Of a stretch of 64,000 nucleotides of DNA, positions 1 to 7,905 are shown in pieces. The position numbers and the translations under genes were made by a program. Source of the stretch: an uncultured Spirochaeta sp. (GTDB taxonomy: Bacteria; Spirochaetota; Spirochaetia; DSM-27196; Alkalispirochaetaceae); the NCBI GenBank assembly GCA_913030605.1, contig CAJWEZ010000012.1, positions 18,539-82,538 on the forward strand, written 5' to 3'. How positions within the stretch are numbered: position 1 is the first letter of the stretch; each line of letters begins with the position of its first letter. The notes under the pieces are model-generated. The model was not told the origin of the DNA. It saw nothing but the letters and a program-made list of their open reading frames with translations, and did no database searches.

Positions 1-875
1 GAATGGAGGTGATATTGAAGTTCCCACCGAGAAACATCGCGAGGTTGCCGGCGACGAAGGCGTTGTACCGATCGCCCGGCGACCACTGGGCCGACGACAC
101 CGGTGCCACGTTGTAGGTATGCGCCAGGTCGTACCAGAACTGGAGCGCCTCCCGCGTCTCGGGCGAGTCGAACACGACCTGCCCCTGGTCGTCGAACATC
201 CGTCCGCCGTTGTTCCAGACAAACGGCATGAACCAGAACATGTATTCGCCGGCCGTCTGCCCTACCAGAGCGAACCCCCACTGGTCGTTGTTGCCGTCCC
301 CGTCACGATCAACGGTCAACGCCTGCGAATACTCGATCATTTCGTCCCAGGTCCGCGGTGGCTGGTCCGGATCGAGGCCCGCGTCCCGAAACATCTGTTT
401 GTTGTAGAGAATGTGGGACACGTCGATCTCGTACGGCATCGCGTACACGCGCCCGTCCATGCTGCCGAGACGCAGAATGCCCGCGGGAAGCTCGTCCTTG
501 AACGGCAGCGCGTTAAACCGGTCTGTGATGTCCAGAAACGCGCCGATCGAAATGAAGTACGGGTACTGTACCAGATCGAGGCTATACACGTCAGGCGCGG
601 TTCCCGCGCTCAGAGCGGACATGAACTTTGGAACCTGTTGTTCGTACGGAATCAACTCGAACTCGGCCCGAAGTGATCGTCCTTCCGATTCCATTTTGTC
701 GTTGAACATTGCAACGACATCACCCATCTCCTGCACCCGATCCCACACGCGGATCGTGACTGCGTCCTGCCCGCCGCCGGCGTCGGCGGCTCCCGATTCC
801 TGCGTACCACCGGCAAACAGCAGTGTCGCGGTAAGGAGCATGCCGAGAGTGATAGAGGTCTTGCCGACTTTCATT
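1..875 (-). CDS. Sugar ABC transporter substrate-binding lipoprotein, C-terminus off the left edge
   Basis: Extracytoplasmic binding protein of the bacterial family 1 type, which captures a sugar or oligosaccharide for an ABC importer. About 291 residues are visible. The N-terminus is a hydrophobic export signal ending in FAGGTQESG, a junction common in spirochaetal binding proteins. The body has family features such as APDVYSLD, YAMPYEIDVSHILYNK and PPRTWDEMIEYSQAL, the usual hinge and ligand-lobe pattern. A strong ribosome site (AGGAGGG) lies 5 bases before the ATG. The gene runs divergently from an AraC regulator, its likely controller. Permease genes would be expected further left, outside the window. 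The substrate cannot be named. Confidence 0.92.
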
Positions 876-1006
876 TTTCCCTCCTGAGGGTTCAGTATTC
901 GGATGGACTTCCGTGGCCACTGAAAGCTCCTGAGGTGTATTCTCAATTGACTGTGGTGGGCCCACAAGGCTACGCTACCGTAGAATAGGAGAACAATTCC
1001 GACATT

Positions 1007-1843
1007 ATGAGCCTCGTTTTGCCGTTCAGTACAGGAATCGTTTCGGAAAACGCGGGACTCCTGGTGAGTCGTGGCCGGGGAAGGCACCCCAGTCGAGTGA
1101 TCGAATCACACGAACTCATCTACGTGGATTCGGGAACCCTGCCGGTTCAGGAGGGCGGTGTTCCGCATCATGTGAGCGCTGGCGAAACGATTCTCCTCCA
1201 CCCGGGCGTGCCGCACGGCGGCATTGCGGACTACCGGCCGGACCTTCGGTTCTATTGGATCCACTTTCGCCTGGCGGCGGCGAACGCGGCGCTCGCTCCG
1301 ACGGCCGACGGCGACCGCCCGTGTATCACCGTCCCCAAGCACACCCGACTGGATGCCCCCGAGCGGCTGGTGGAACTGTTTCGATGGTTCCTCGACGAGC
1401 AGGAAGCCGGAACGCTCGATGCGGGAACCGGCTCGTTGCTTACCATGATGATGCTCTCGATCGTTTCTCGCGGCACGACGCGTCCCACATCGTCGCGCGT
1501 GCAGGGGCACCTGGTAGAGTTGGCGCAACAGTTCATCCGTACGCATTTTGCGGAAGAGATTTCGACCAGCACGGTGGCCCTTCACGTGGGCTGCAACCCG
1601 GACTACCTGGGCCGCGTGTACCACGCCAGTTATGGACGTTCGGTGGTGGAGACGATCCATCACTACCGGATCAAGGAGGCCAAACGACTCCTACTGGACA
1701 GCGATCGGAACATCGATGAAATCGCGGTTACCTGCGGATACAACAGCACGACGTACTTTCGTCGAGTCTTTAAGGCGAACGAGGGCATCGCGCCGTCCCG
1801 ATTCCGACAGCTCCATTCCCTGCTCCACGTGAACACCGAGTAA
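1007..1843 (+). CDS. AraC-family transcriptional regulator with N-terminal cupin sensor
   Basis: 278 residues. The first ~150 form an AraC-type cupin ligand pocket (GETILLHPGVPHGG is the cupin strand motif). The last ~100 carry two helix-turn-helix motifs (STVALHVGCNPDYLGRVYH and IDEIAVTCGYNSTTYFRRVF), the standard AraC DNA-binding domain. It is divergent from the binding-protein gene at 875, with 131 bases between the starts. It is therefore probably the sugar-responsive activator of that transporter, by analogy with AraC/MsmR regulators. The ATG is preceded by AGGAGAAC about 12 bases upstream. Confidence 0.9.
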   Translation: MSLVLPFSTGIVSENAGLLVSRGRGRHPSRVIESHELIYVDSGTLPVQEGGVPHHVSAGETILLHPGVPHGGIADYRPDLRFYWIHFRLAAANAALAPTADGDRPCITVPKHTRLDAPERLVELFRWFLDEQEAGTLDAGTGSLLTMMMLSIVSRGTTRPTSSRVQGHLVELAQQFIRTHFAEEISTSTVALHVGCNPDYLGRVYHASYGRSVVETIHHYRIKEAKRLLLDSDRNIDEIAVTCGYNSTTYFRRVFKANEGIAPSRFRQLHSLLHVNTE

Positions 1844-1855
1844 TCGGGCGTCGGC

Positions 1856-2209
1856 CTACCGCCCACCGAAACGCGCGAGCGCGTCCTCCACGCGTGGTAC
1901 AAACACGATCTGTCCGCTTCGGTTGCTCTCTGTGATGAACGCGCGCAGGCTGTCGCTGGTCACGTCGCCAAAATCGCCGATGATTCCCAGACGCACGCCG
2001 TAGTTGCTGGTTTTTTGCAGCATCTCGCCGGCGAGTCCCGTCTTGAGGTCAAAGAACTCTTCCGGGAGCTGGTGCCCGTGGACGACGATTCGCCGTGCGC
2101 CGGCGTTGGCGATCACGTCGAGGAGGTCGGATGCCGTCGGGATCGGATCGCTGTCGGGAGTCAGTTCCGCAACGATGTGGTCTCCGGCATGGTGATGGGT
2201 AAACTGCAT
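1856..2209 (-). CDS. DUF4180 domain protein
   Basis: 117 residues covering essentially the whole DUF4180 family. The diagnostic stretch FFDLKTGLAGEMLQKTSNYG is followed by VRLGIIGDFGDVTSDSLRAF and a C-terminal VEDALARFG. The function of the family is unknown; it is a small, probably cytosolic alpha/beta protein. A ribosome site (GGGAGAAG) precedes the ATG. Upstream is a strong promoter with an internal palindrome (2280-2309), so the gene is probably switched by a dedicated repressor not evident next to it. It sits tail-to-tail with the AraC gene. Confidence 0.85.
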   Translation of the reverse strand: MQFTHHHAGDHIVAELTPDSDPIPTASDLLDVIANAGARRIVVHGHQLPEEFFDLKTGLAGEMLQKTSNYGVRLGIIGDFGDVTSDSLRAFITESNRSGQIVFVPRVEDALARFGGR

Positions 2210-2279
2210 ACTCTTCTCCCTTCTGATCCGATTCGGCGATGCAGGCTCCGCACAGGCAGACCGCCGTGGCCATACATGA

Positions 2280-2309
2280 TCTATACTTGAGTTTTCAAGT
2301 TTATGTCAA
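2280..2309 (-). promoter_or_regulatory. Sigma-70-type promoter with palindromic operator for the DUF4180 gene
   Basis: Read on the minus strand, TTGACA (2309-2304) is followed after 18 bases by TATAGA (2285-2280). The spacer contains the perfect inverted repeat ACTTGA-N4-TCAAGT (2285-2300). The DUF4180 ATG lies about 70 bases downstream. A dyad filling the spacer is the classic place for a repressor that also contacts RNA polymerase sites. The cognate regulator is not identifiable here. Confidence 0.6.
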
Positions 2310-2361
2310 TCATCTGCATGGCGAAACGCGGCACGCGATCGCCGTCGGAACCGAGTTCCTC

Positions 2362-3246
2362 TCACTGTTCTTGTGGCTTTATCACCAACGGAATCCCGTC
2401 CGGGTCCCTGACAACCACGATACCGTCGGCGGCGGTGGCTCCGTCGATCTCCCCGTCGATTCGGGCCTCCATCCGTACTTCCGCAAGACCCGGAGCCCCG
2501 GGCAGCAGCGGCGGCGCGCCGGCGCTGCGCCACGTGTTGAGTCCGAAGTGGTGGTGGTATCCGTCGGTGGACACGAAGAGCGCCGAGTCACCGAAACGCT
2601 GCACGAGGTCGAGTCCCAGCGCGTCCACATAGAATCGTTCCGCGGCGTCGAGATCGCTCACCATGAGGTGGACGTGGCCCATGTCGGTGCCGTCGGGGAG
2701 CGGATCGATACCTGTCGCGCCGGCATCGCTCTCGCGGGCGGCTCCGCGTCCCTCCCCCCCGCCGGCGTATGCCGCCGCGAGAAGTCCGTCGAGATCGAGC
2801 GGACGCGTGTACATCTCGATCCCGCCGTCCGGCGACCGCGGCCACCGATCGCGCGGCCGGTCCACGTACACTTCCACCCCGTTACCCTCGGGGTCGTCCA
2901 GGTAGACCGCCTCGCTCACGCCGTGGTCGCTCGCGCCGGTGACGTATCGCCGGGCATCGGGCCGCGAGAGAACCTCTGACAACCACGTGCCAAGCGCCGT
3001 ACGCTCCGGGACACGGAGCGCCAGGTGAAACAGACCTGTTCCGGCGTCGCCCTCCGCCCCCGCCCCCGCAGAAGCTGCCGTCGCGCGACGGAGTTCGACG
3101 AGATCGTGCGTGGATGTGCCCAGGATCACTGTGTCGCCGGTACGCCGCCGCTCGATGAGCCCGATCACGTCCCGGTAGAACGCCGTTGCGGCATCGAGGT
3201 GCTGGACGTTCAGTGCGACAGTGCTGATGGTAACTCGTGAAAGCAT
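2362..3246 (-). CDS. CatE-like ring-cleaving dioxygenase (two VOC domains)
   Basis: 294 residues from the ATG at 3246; a TTG 10 codons upstream is possible but less convincing. There are two vicinal-oxygen-chelate domains. The first begins STVALNVQHLDAATAFYRD and ends NGVEVYVDRP. The second begins MGHVHLMVSDLDAAERFY and carries the YHHHFGLNTW signature seen in CatE-type catechol 2,3-dioxygenases. These enzymes use an Fe(II) or Mn(II) held by His/His/Glu to open catecholic rings. The substrate is not shown by the context, since the flanking genes are a DUF4180 gene and a LuxR regulator. Confidence 0.85.
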   Translation of the reverse strand: MLSRVTISTVALNVQHLDAATAFYRDVIGLIERRRTGDTVILGTSTHDLVELRRATAASAGAGAEGDAGTGLFHLALRVPERTALGTWLSEVLSRPDARRYVTGASDHGVSEAVYLDDPEGNGVEVYVDRPRDRWPRSPDGGIEMYTRPLDLDGLLAAAYAGGGEGRGAARESDAGATGIDPLPDGTDMGHVHLMVSDLDAAERFYVDALGLDLVQRFGDSALFVSTDGYHHHFGLNTWRSAGAPPLLPGAPGLAEVRMEARIDGEIDGATAADGIVVVRDPDGIPLVIKPQEQ

Positions 3247-3298
3247 ACTGGGGAATATAGCGAGCGTAGCCGGCAACGTGTGAATGCGCGCGGGACAG

Positions 3299-4600
3299 CT
3301 ATCGAATGGACCACGCCCCCGCCGCCAGCGCTGCCCGGTTCGCCGCTCCGGTTTTTTCGTAGATTCGGTGGACGTGCGCCTTCACGGTCCGTTCCGTGAT
3401 GCCGAGACGGGAGGCGATGCTTCGGAGGGTCTGTCCCGTGAGGAGTTCGCGGTACACCTGGGCCTCGCGATTCGACAATCCGAAGGTTCGAGCCAACATC
3501 GCGTTGTCCGGCCCCGGATGGAGGAACACCATGAAGCCGATCGCATCTCCGAACCGGTCGGACACCGCGCGACCGTGCACCAGTGTCTTTCCCGCCGCAT
3601 AGACACATACTCGACGGAACTCGCCGCTTCGCTGTTCCGATCCGATCCAGTCCATGAGTCCGGGCGTGGTTTCCGCAAACCAGCGGCCCGTGCAGCGCCC
3701 ATCCCCGACGATCGACGCTGCCTCGCGGTTCTCGTAGGTCACGCGCCCGGCGAGGTCGAGGAGCAGGATGCCCTGGGGAACCGAATCAAACGCCTGTTCA
3801 ACGATCCATTCCGGTCGCAGGTCCAGCAGGTTGTAGCGACGCATCGCGACGTACAGACCGGCCACCCACGGCACCGAGAGGATCGGGGTCATGCTGGGAA
3901 ACTCCCACCTCGGGACCCGGGACATCACCAGGAACTCTCCCCACTGCAGGACCGCCGATACGGTGATTCCGATGAGAATCGCCCTCGCCTGGAGGCGTTC
4001 GCGATGCGACGCGGTTCGCCGATACCATCGAAACAGCATCGCCCAGGTGACGACAACGATCGCCAATCCGTACGCGGCGTACGGGATGCGCCACCAGAGA
4101 TCGGTCTGCGGCTCGAAGACCCACCATCGCCCCGGCGCGTAGTGAAACCCTCCGAACGCCACATCGTGGCCGGAGACGGTCGCCGCAAGAAAAAACATCG
4201 CCGGACCGTATGTGGCAACGATCCCAGTCCAGGGAAGGCGGCGGTTCCGCGCAAGGCGATATACGAGATCGAGTGTAGCAGGGTAGAACGCGAACAGTCC
4301 GGCGATGGCAATGAGGTGCGACGCCCGGAACGAGGCCGCCGTCGGTGCCTGGAAACTGATCGCCGCGAAGAGCGAAAACACCGCCATCCCGCCGATGCAG
4401 ACGGCGAGTACCCGTCGCTCGCCCGAACGCGGCGAACCCGTGAGTGCTCGATGGAGAAGGACTCCTTCAACGACAGCGACCGCCGTCAGCACGGCCGTCA
4501 CGGCGTGGGCCACGATACCTTCCATGGTCGGTGCTTTCAGTGTACGCCATTTGCCGTCGCGAACCACCCGATTGTCCGAAAGTACAATAGCGGAATTCAT
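3299..4600 (-). CDS. Membrane-anchored LuxR-type regulator with 7TM-like sensor and PAS-like domain
   Basis: 433 residues from the ATG at 4600, which has AGGGTGGG just upstream. Residues ~25-240 are about seven hydrophobic helices resembling the '7TM' sensor region of some histidine kinases and ending RRYNLLDLRP. A PAS-like segment follows (FDSVPQGILLLDLAGRVTYE). A C-terminal LuxR helix-turn-helix completes it (LSNREAQVYRELLTGQTLRS, RLGITERTVKAHVHRIYEKT). There is no kinase domain, so signal and DNA binding lie in one membrane protein, like a one-component system. It diverges from the PEGA/TolB-like gene at 4661, a plausible target. Confidence 0.8.
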   Translation of the reverse strand: MNSAIVLSDNRVVRDGKWRTLKAPTMEGIVAHAVTAVLTAVAVVEGVLLHRALTGSPRSGERRVLAVCIGGMAVFSLFAAISFQAPTAASFRASHLIAIAGLFAFYPATLDLVYRLARNRRLPWTGIVATYGPAMFFLAATVSGHDVAFGGFHYAPGRWWVFEPQTDLWWRIPYAAYGLAIVVVTWAMLFRWYRRTASHRERLQARAILIGITVSAVLQWGEFLVMSRVPRWEFPSMTPILSVPWVAGLYVAMRRYNLLDLRPEWIVEQAFDSVPQGILLLDLAGRVTYENREAASIVGDGRCTGRWFAETTPGLMDWIGSEQRSGEFRRVCVYAAGKTLVHGRAVSDRFGDAIGFMVFLHPGPDNAMLARTFGLSNREAQVYRELLTGQTLRSIASRLGITERTVKAHVHRIYEKTGAANRAALAAGAWSIR

Positions 4601-4660
4601 TTTTCCCACCCTACAATTATCATGAAACCCTACGACAGGCCGACAGGAGGAGGTTTCCGG

Positions 4661-6322
4661 ATGACTCGCCTCGCCCTACGACGTGTGCCGCTTTTTGCAT
4701 CCCTTGCGGTGCTCATCGTCCTTCCGATGCAGGTTTCGCCGCAGGAGGGCGCGTCCACCGGCGGGGAGGTGGCGCGGAACGACCGGGTGGTCGCGGGCGA
4801 CCGGGTCGCGGTGTTGCCGCTCTGGTACCACGAGGATATCGCCGTGGGCGGAAACCTGAGCGCCACGGTCCAGGAAACGATCCAGTTCCTGCTTCGGTTC
4901 CTCCCGAACTACGAACTCGTGGAGACCGACACGTATCCATCCGGACAGAGCGCCCTCACGGAGTTTGGCGCCCGGAACGATCTCGATACGGTCATTTTCG
5001 GACGCATCAACCGAGATGCCGGCGCATACACCGTTTCGCTGCTCTTGTACGATATCGCCAGCGACCAGATCGTCGAGGTCAAACAGGACACCGCCGAATC
5101 GATGCTCGACATCTTCGACCTCACCGACCGGCTTTCGCTGGAGATCCTCGAGAGCTACATCGGACGCCCGCTGGCGTTCGGTTCCCTCACCCTCCTCCCG
5201 GACGGTCCGCCGCCGGATCGCTACCGCCTCTACATCAACGGAATCCTCGTCGGTGAAAACACGGATCGGTTCGAACGGTTTCTTGCGGGACACTACACCG
5301 TTCGCATCGATCAGGTAGTGAGCGAGTACAGCGCCGAGACGATCTTTGATGACGCCGTCGACGTCGCCGAGGGTCAGGTGACATCGGTCTCGTTTGCGCG
5401 CGTTGACGTCGGAGAATGCCTCGTCACCGTCGACGGCCCGGACCTTCCGATTACCCTCCACAACGACGAGATGGACATTTCCGTTTCCAATGGAGATCGG
5501 GTCGTTCTGTCGAGCGGACGGCACGAGTTCTCGGTGAGCCAGCCCGACTATCGCGGACGCCCCTACCCCCTGTCGCCCGTTGCGTTCACGGTGCGGCCGG
5601 AGCGCGAGACACATCTCTCCGTTTCCACGATCGCCCTCGGTCGCGGATTCGAGATCGTCCCGAGGACTCGCGGTGGGCCCGACTCCGTTCCCGCGTCTGC
5701 CGTTCCCGGCGGCGCGGACTACACCGTGTACCTCGACAACTCGCCCCTGACCGGAGGGACGATCGATGTGCTTCCCGTGGGAATACATGCGATCACCGTG
5801 GAACAGACGCTGGCCGGTGCCCAGTACACTGTCCTCGACGTTTCTCTCCGCAACCGTCTCGACGAGCCGACCACGGTCCGCTTTCCGCTTTTCGTTTCGC
5901 CGGACCAGTACGCGTCCTACGTTCACAACCGCGAGCCGGATCTGTCCGTCGTGCTTCAGGGTCTGGACGGTACCTATGTCCAGGTTGGTATCCGCTACGA
6001 GGCGTTTCAGCGTCGGGTGGGGTTGAGCGCGCTCGGGGGCTTCTACTCCTACGCCGACGATATCTACACCACCGGAAAAGGCAAGCTCCACTGGCTTCCC
6101 CGCGGGGGCGGTTCACGGTGGACGCCGGAAATCGGCGCAGTCGGCATGGTGGATGTCCGACCCGACGGCCCCGTGTACTCCGTGGGCCCGCACATCGGGG
6201 TCTCCTGGAATCCGCGGATTCCGGTCGTTACGAGCCTGTTTGTGGAAAACGAACTGCGGTACGCGGTCGGCGAGGATCTCCTTCTGCTCTACTTCTTCGG
6301 CGCCGGCGTGCGCCTGTTCTGA
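4661..6322 (+). CDS. Exported TolB-like/PEGA-type surface protein with beta-rich C-terminus
   Basis: 553 residues. The start at 4661 is chosen because AGGAGGAGG lies 7 bases upstream and a signal peptide follows (RRVPLFASLAVLIVLPMQVS); the much longer open frame to the left is antisense to the LuxR gene. Residues ~45-170 resemble the TolB N-terminal fold (VAVLPLWYHEDIAVGGNL, YELVETDTYPS). A PEGA-like strand set follows (YRLYINGILVGENTDRFERF). The C-terminus ends in alternating aromatic strands and a final aromatic residue (LLYFFGAGVRLF), suggesting outer-membrane association. The role is unknown. The next gene follows after 11 bases, so they are probably co-transcribed. Confidence 0.75.
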   Translation: MTRLALRRVPLFASLAVLIVLPMQVSPQEGASTGGEVARNDRVVAGDRVAVLPLWYHEDIAVGGNLSATVQETIQFLLRFLPNYELVETDTYPSGQSALTEFGARNDLDTVIFGRINRDAGAYTVSLLLYDIASDQIVEVKQDTAESMLDIFDLTDRLSLEILESYIGRPLAFGSLTLLPDGPPPDRYRLYINGILVGENTDRFERFLAGHYTVRIDQVVSEYSAETIFDDAVDVAEGQVTSVSFARVDVGECLVTVDGPDLPITLHNDEMDISVSNGDRVVLSSGRHEFSVSQPDYRGRPYPLSPVAFTVRPERETHLSVSTIALGRGFEIVPRTRGGPDSVPASAVPGGADYTVYLDNSPLTGGTIDVLPVGIHAITVEQTLAGAQYTVLDVSLRNRLDEPTTVRFPLFVSPDQYASYVHNREPDLSVVLQGLDGTYVQVGIRYEAFQRRVGLSALGGFYSYADDIYTTGKGKLHWLPRGGGSRWTPEIGAVGMVDVRPDGPVYSVGPHIGVSWNPRIPVVTSLFVENELRYAVGEDLLLLYFFGAGVRLF

Positions 6323-6333
6323 GGAGGATCGAC

Positions 6334-7302
6334 ATGCCAGAGAGACACCGAGTATCGAACGCTGCATACCGCCGGGTCCGGGGCGCGGTGTTCGGATTGG
6401 CCCTCCTTGTTGGAGCGGGTGTGACCGGTTGCGACGTCCTTGGTGTGGGAAGCCCCCTCGCCTCCCTGGACGACGCCGCGGTGATCGGGAGCCCCGACGA
6501 TCCGTCGGAACCGGTGCCGCCGGACGATCCGGTCGATCCGGTGGGCGACGACCCGGTCCCCGTCCCGGACCCACCGGCACCCACTGATTTTTCGGTTACC
6601 TACAACATCAACGGCGGCACAGGCACCATTCCCGAGGATACCACCGTGTACAAAACCGGCGATACGGTGACGGTACTCGCCGCCGACAGCCTGTTTATCG
6701 ACGACGTGGTCGACCGGTATTTCGTCTACTGGAACACCAGGGCCGATGGATCCGGCGCGGTCTATGTTCCGAACGACACCAACTACGACACGTCGTTCAC
6801 CGTTGGTGCCGGCGATGTCACCCTCTACGCAATCTATATCGGCGACCGCACGCCCTCCGGTGGGTGGATCTACTACGACGATCAGGACGCGGGGATGACC
6901 GACATCGCCGATGGGCGGTTCATCGAGGTAGCGGCGGCGGACCAGTCAAATGGAACTCCGTGGAGCGACGTCACCGACGAAATGGTCGGTACGTTGGCCG
7001 ACTTTGGTACGGGTCCCGCGAACACAAGTGCGATAATCGCTCAGATCGGCCATACCAACAGCGCGGCGCAGCTCTGCCGTAGCCTCGGGCCGGAGTGGTT
7101 TCTCCCGTCGGGAAGCGAATCCGGATTCATCTACGACAACCTGCACCGCAACGGTCTGGGAGACCTGTCCGAGACGGGGAGCTACTGGGTCTCGACCGAA
7201 GTTCAGGCCACCACCGCGGCGTACGGCGACATGGCTACCGGCACGGCCGGGCAGGACTTCAAGTACTCCAGTCACCGAGTTCGCGCCGTTCGGTTTTTCT
7301 GA
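6334..7302 (+). CDS. Lipoprotein with InlB-type (Listeria-Bacteroides) repeat and DUF1566-like domain
   Basis: 322 residues. GAGGAGGATC precedes the ATG. A lipobox-like export end (GVTGCDVLG) predicts lipidation at the Cys. A Pro/Asp-rich linker follows (PDDPVDPVGDDPVPVPDPP). Next is one InlB/Flg_new-type repeat (TYNINGGTGTIP ... YFVYWNTRADGSG ... VTLYAIYIG). The C-terminal ~130 residues look like the DUF1566/Fib_succ_major class (GGWIYYDDQD ... EWFLPSGSES ... GSYWVSTE ... RVRAVRF). It is probably surface-exposed. The stop codon is immediately followed, in the same frame, by methyltransferase-like sequence. Confidence 0.8.
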   Translation: MPERHRVSNAAYRRVRGAVFGLALLVGAGVTGCDVLGVGSPLASLDDAAVIGSPDDPSEPVPPDDPVDPVGDDPVPVPDPPAPTDFSVTYNINGGTGTIPEDTTVYKTGDTVTVLAADSLFIDDVVDRYFVYWNTRADGSGAVYVPNDTNYDTSFTVGAGDVTLYAIYIGDRTPSGGWIYYDDQDAGMTDIADGRFIEVAAADQSNGTPWSDVTDEMVGTLADFGTGPANTSAIIAQIGHTNSAAQLCRSLGPEWFLPSGSESGFIYDNLHRNGLGDLSETGSYWVSTEVQATTAAYGDMATGTAGQDFKYSSHRVRAVRFF

Positions 7303-7764
7303 GCTCCTGGCGCGGTTACCGGCCGTTTCGCCATCAGCCCGACGATGGTCGACATTTCGCAGGAACGACTCGGGGCGTTCGGCCCCCGTGTCCGCCTGGA
7401 GCGTACCGCTGGAGACGTGCTCCTCCCGGCGGATACCGGCGTCTGTGACCGGTTCGTAAGCACCTACGTCCTCGACCTCATGGCGGAGGAACGCGCCCTG
7501 GGCCTCATCGACGAAGCCGGGCGCGTGCTCCGGGAGGGCGGCATGCTCTGTCTGGTGAGCCTCACCCGCGGAGAAACCGTAGCGACCAGAATCGTGTCGG
7601 GGATGTGGAACGCGATCTACAGGGTGAACGCCCGGCTCGTGGGCGGGTGCAGACCGATAGAACTCGGCGCTATGATCGCGAACCGCACGTGGAATATCGA
7701 ATACGCCACAAAAATCTCGTCGTTCGGGCTCACGTCGGAAGTGGTGGTGGCGCGAAAGCGGTAG
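7303..7764 (+). pseudogene. SAM-dependent methyltransferase remnant lacking its N-terminus
   Basis: The reading frame opens directly after the lipoprotein TGA. It reads GAVTGRFAI ... VDISQERL, which looks like a damaged motif I (normally GCGTGR) joined too closely to the acidic motif II. It continues as a normal class I methyltransferase C-terminal half (DVLLPADTGVCDRFVSTYVL, EAGRVLREGGMLCLVSLTR). An ATG exists at 7345 (139 residues) but has no ribosome site and would lack the SAM-binding glycine loop. I read this as a decayed gene left by a deletion. A small divergent protein cannot be excluded. Confidence 0.6.
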
Positions 7765-7829
7765 CGCCCCGCGCGACGCCGATCCTCCGGCGGTTTCTGT
7801 TCCCCCGCGACGACAATGAGCCGTTTTTG

Positions 7830-7858
7830 TTGCACATCCCGTCGAGAGACCCCATAAT
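7830..7858 (+). promoter_or_regulatory. Promoter of the aminotransferase/kinase sugar operon
   Basis: TTGCAC (7830-7835) and CATAAT (7853-7858) are separated by exactly 17 bases, close to the sigma-70 consensus. Transcription would begin about 7865, inside the palindrome at 7858-7885, giving a leader of about 40 bases before the ATG at 7906. Confidence 0.65.
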
Positions 7859-7885
7859 GATGTGAGTGAGCACTCACTCACATCA
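7858..7885. promoter_or_regulatory. 28-bp perfect palindrome, probable TetR operator
   Basis: Two 13-base arms, TGATGTGAGTGAG and CTCACTCACATCA, are exact inverted repeats around a 2-base centre. The arms also contain GTGAGTGAG/CTCACTCAC sub-repeats. The site begins on the last base of the -10 box and covers the start point, a position where binding must block transcription. A TetR-family gene is the third gene of the operon, so negative autoregulation is the simplest reading. Confidence 0.75.
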
Positions 7886-7905
7886 CAGCCTCAGGAGGCG
7901 AGAAG

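Noticed and set aside
3284..4660. Long upstream extension of the PEGA/TolB-like open frame (over 400 codons)
   Set aside because: It is antisense to the LuxR-type gene and Arg/His/Pro-rich. The ribosome site and signal peptide at 4661 mark the true start.
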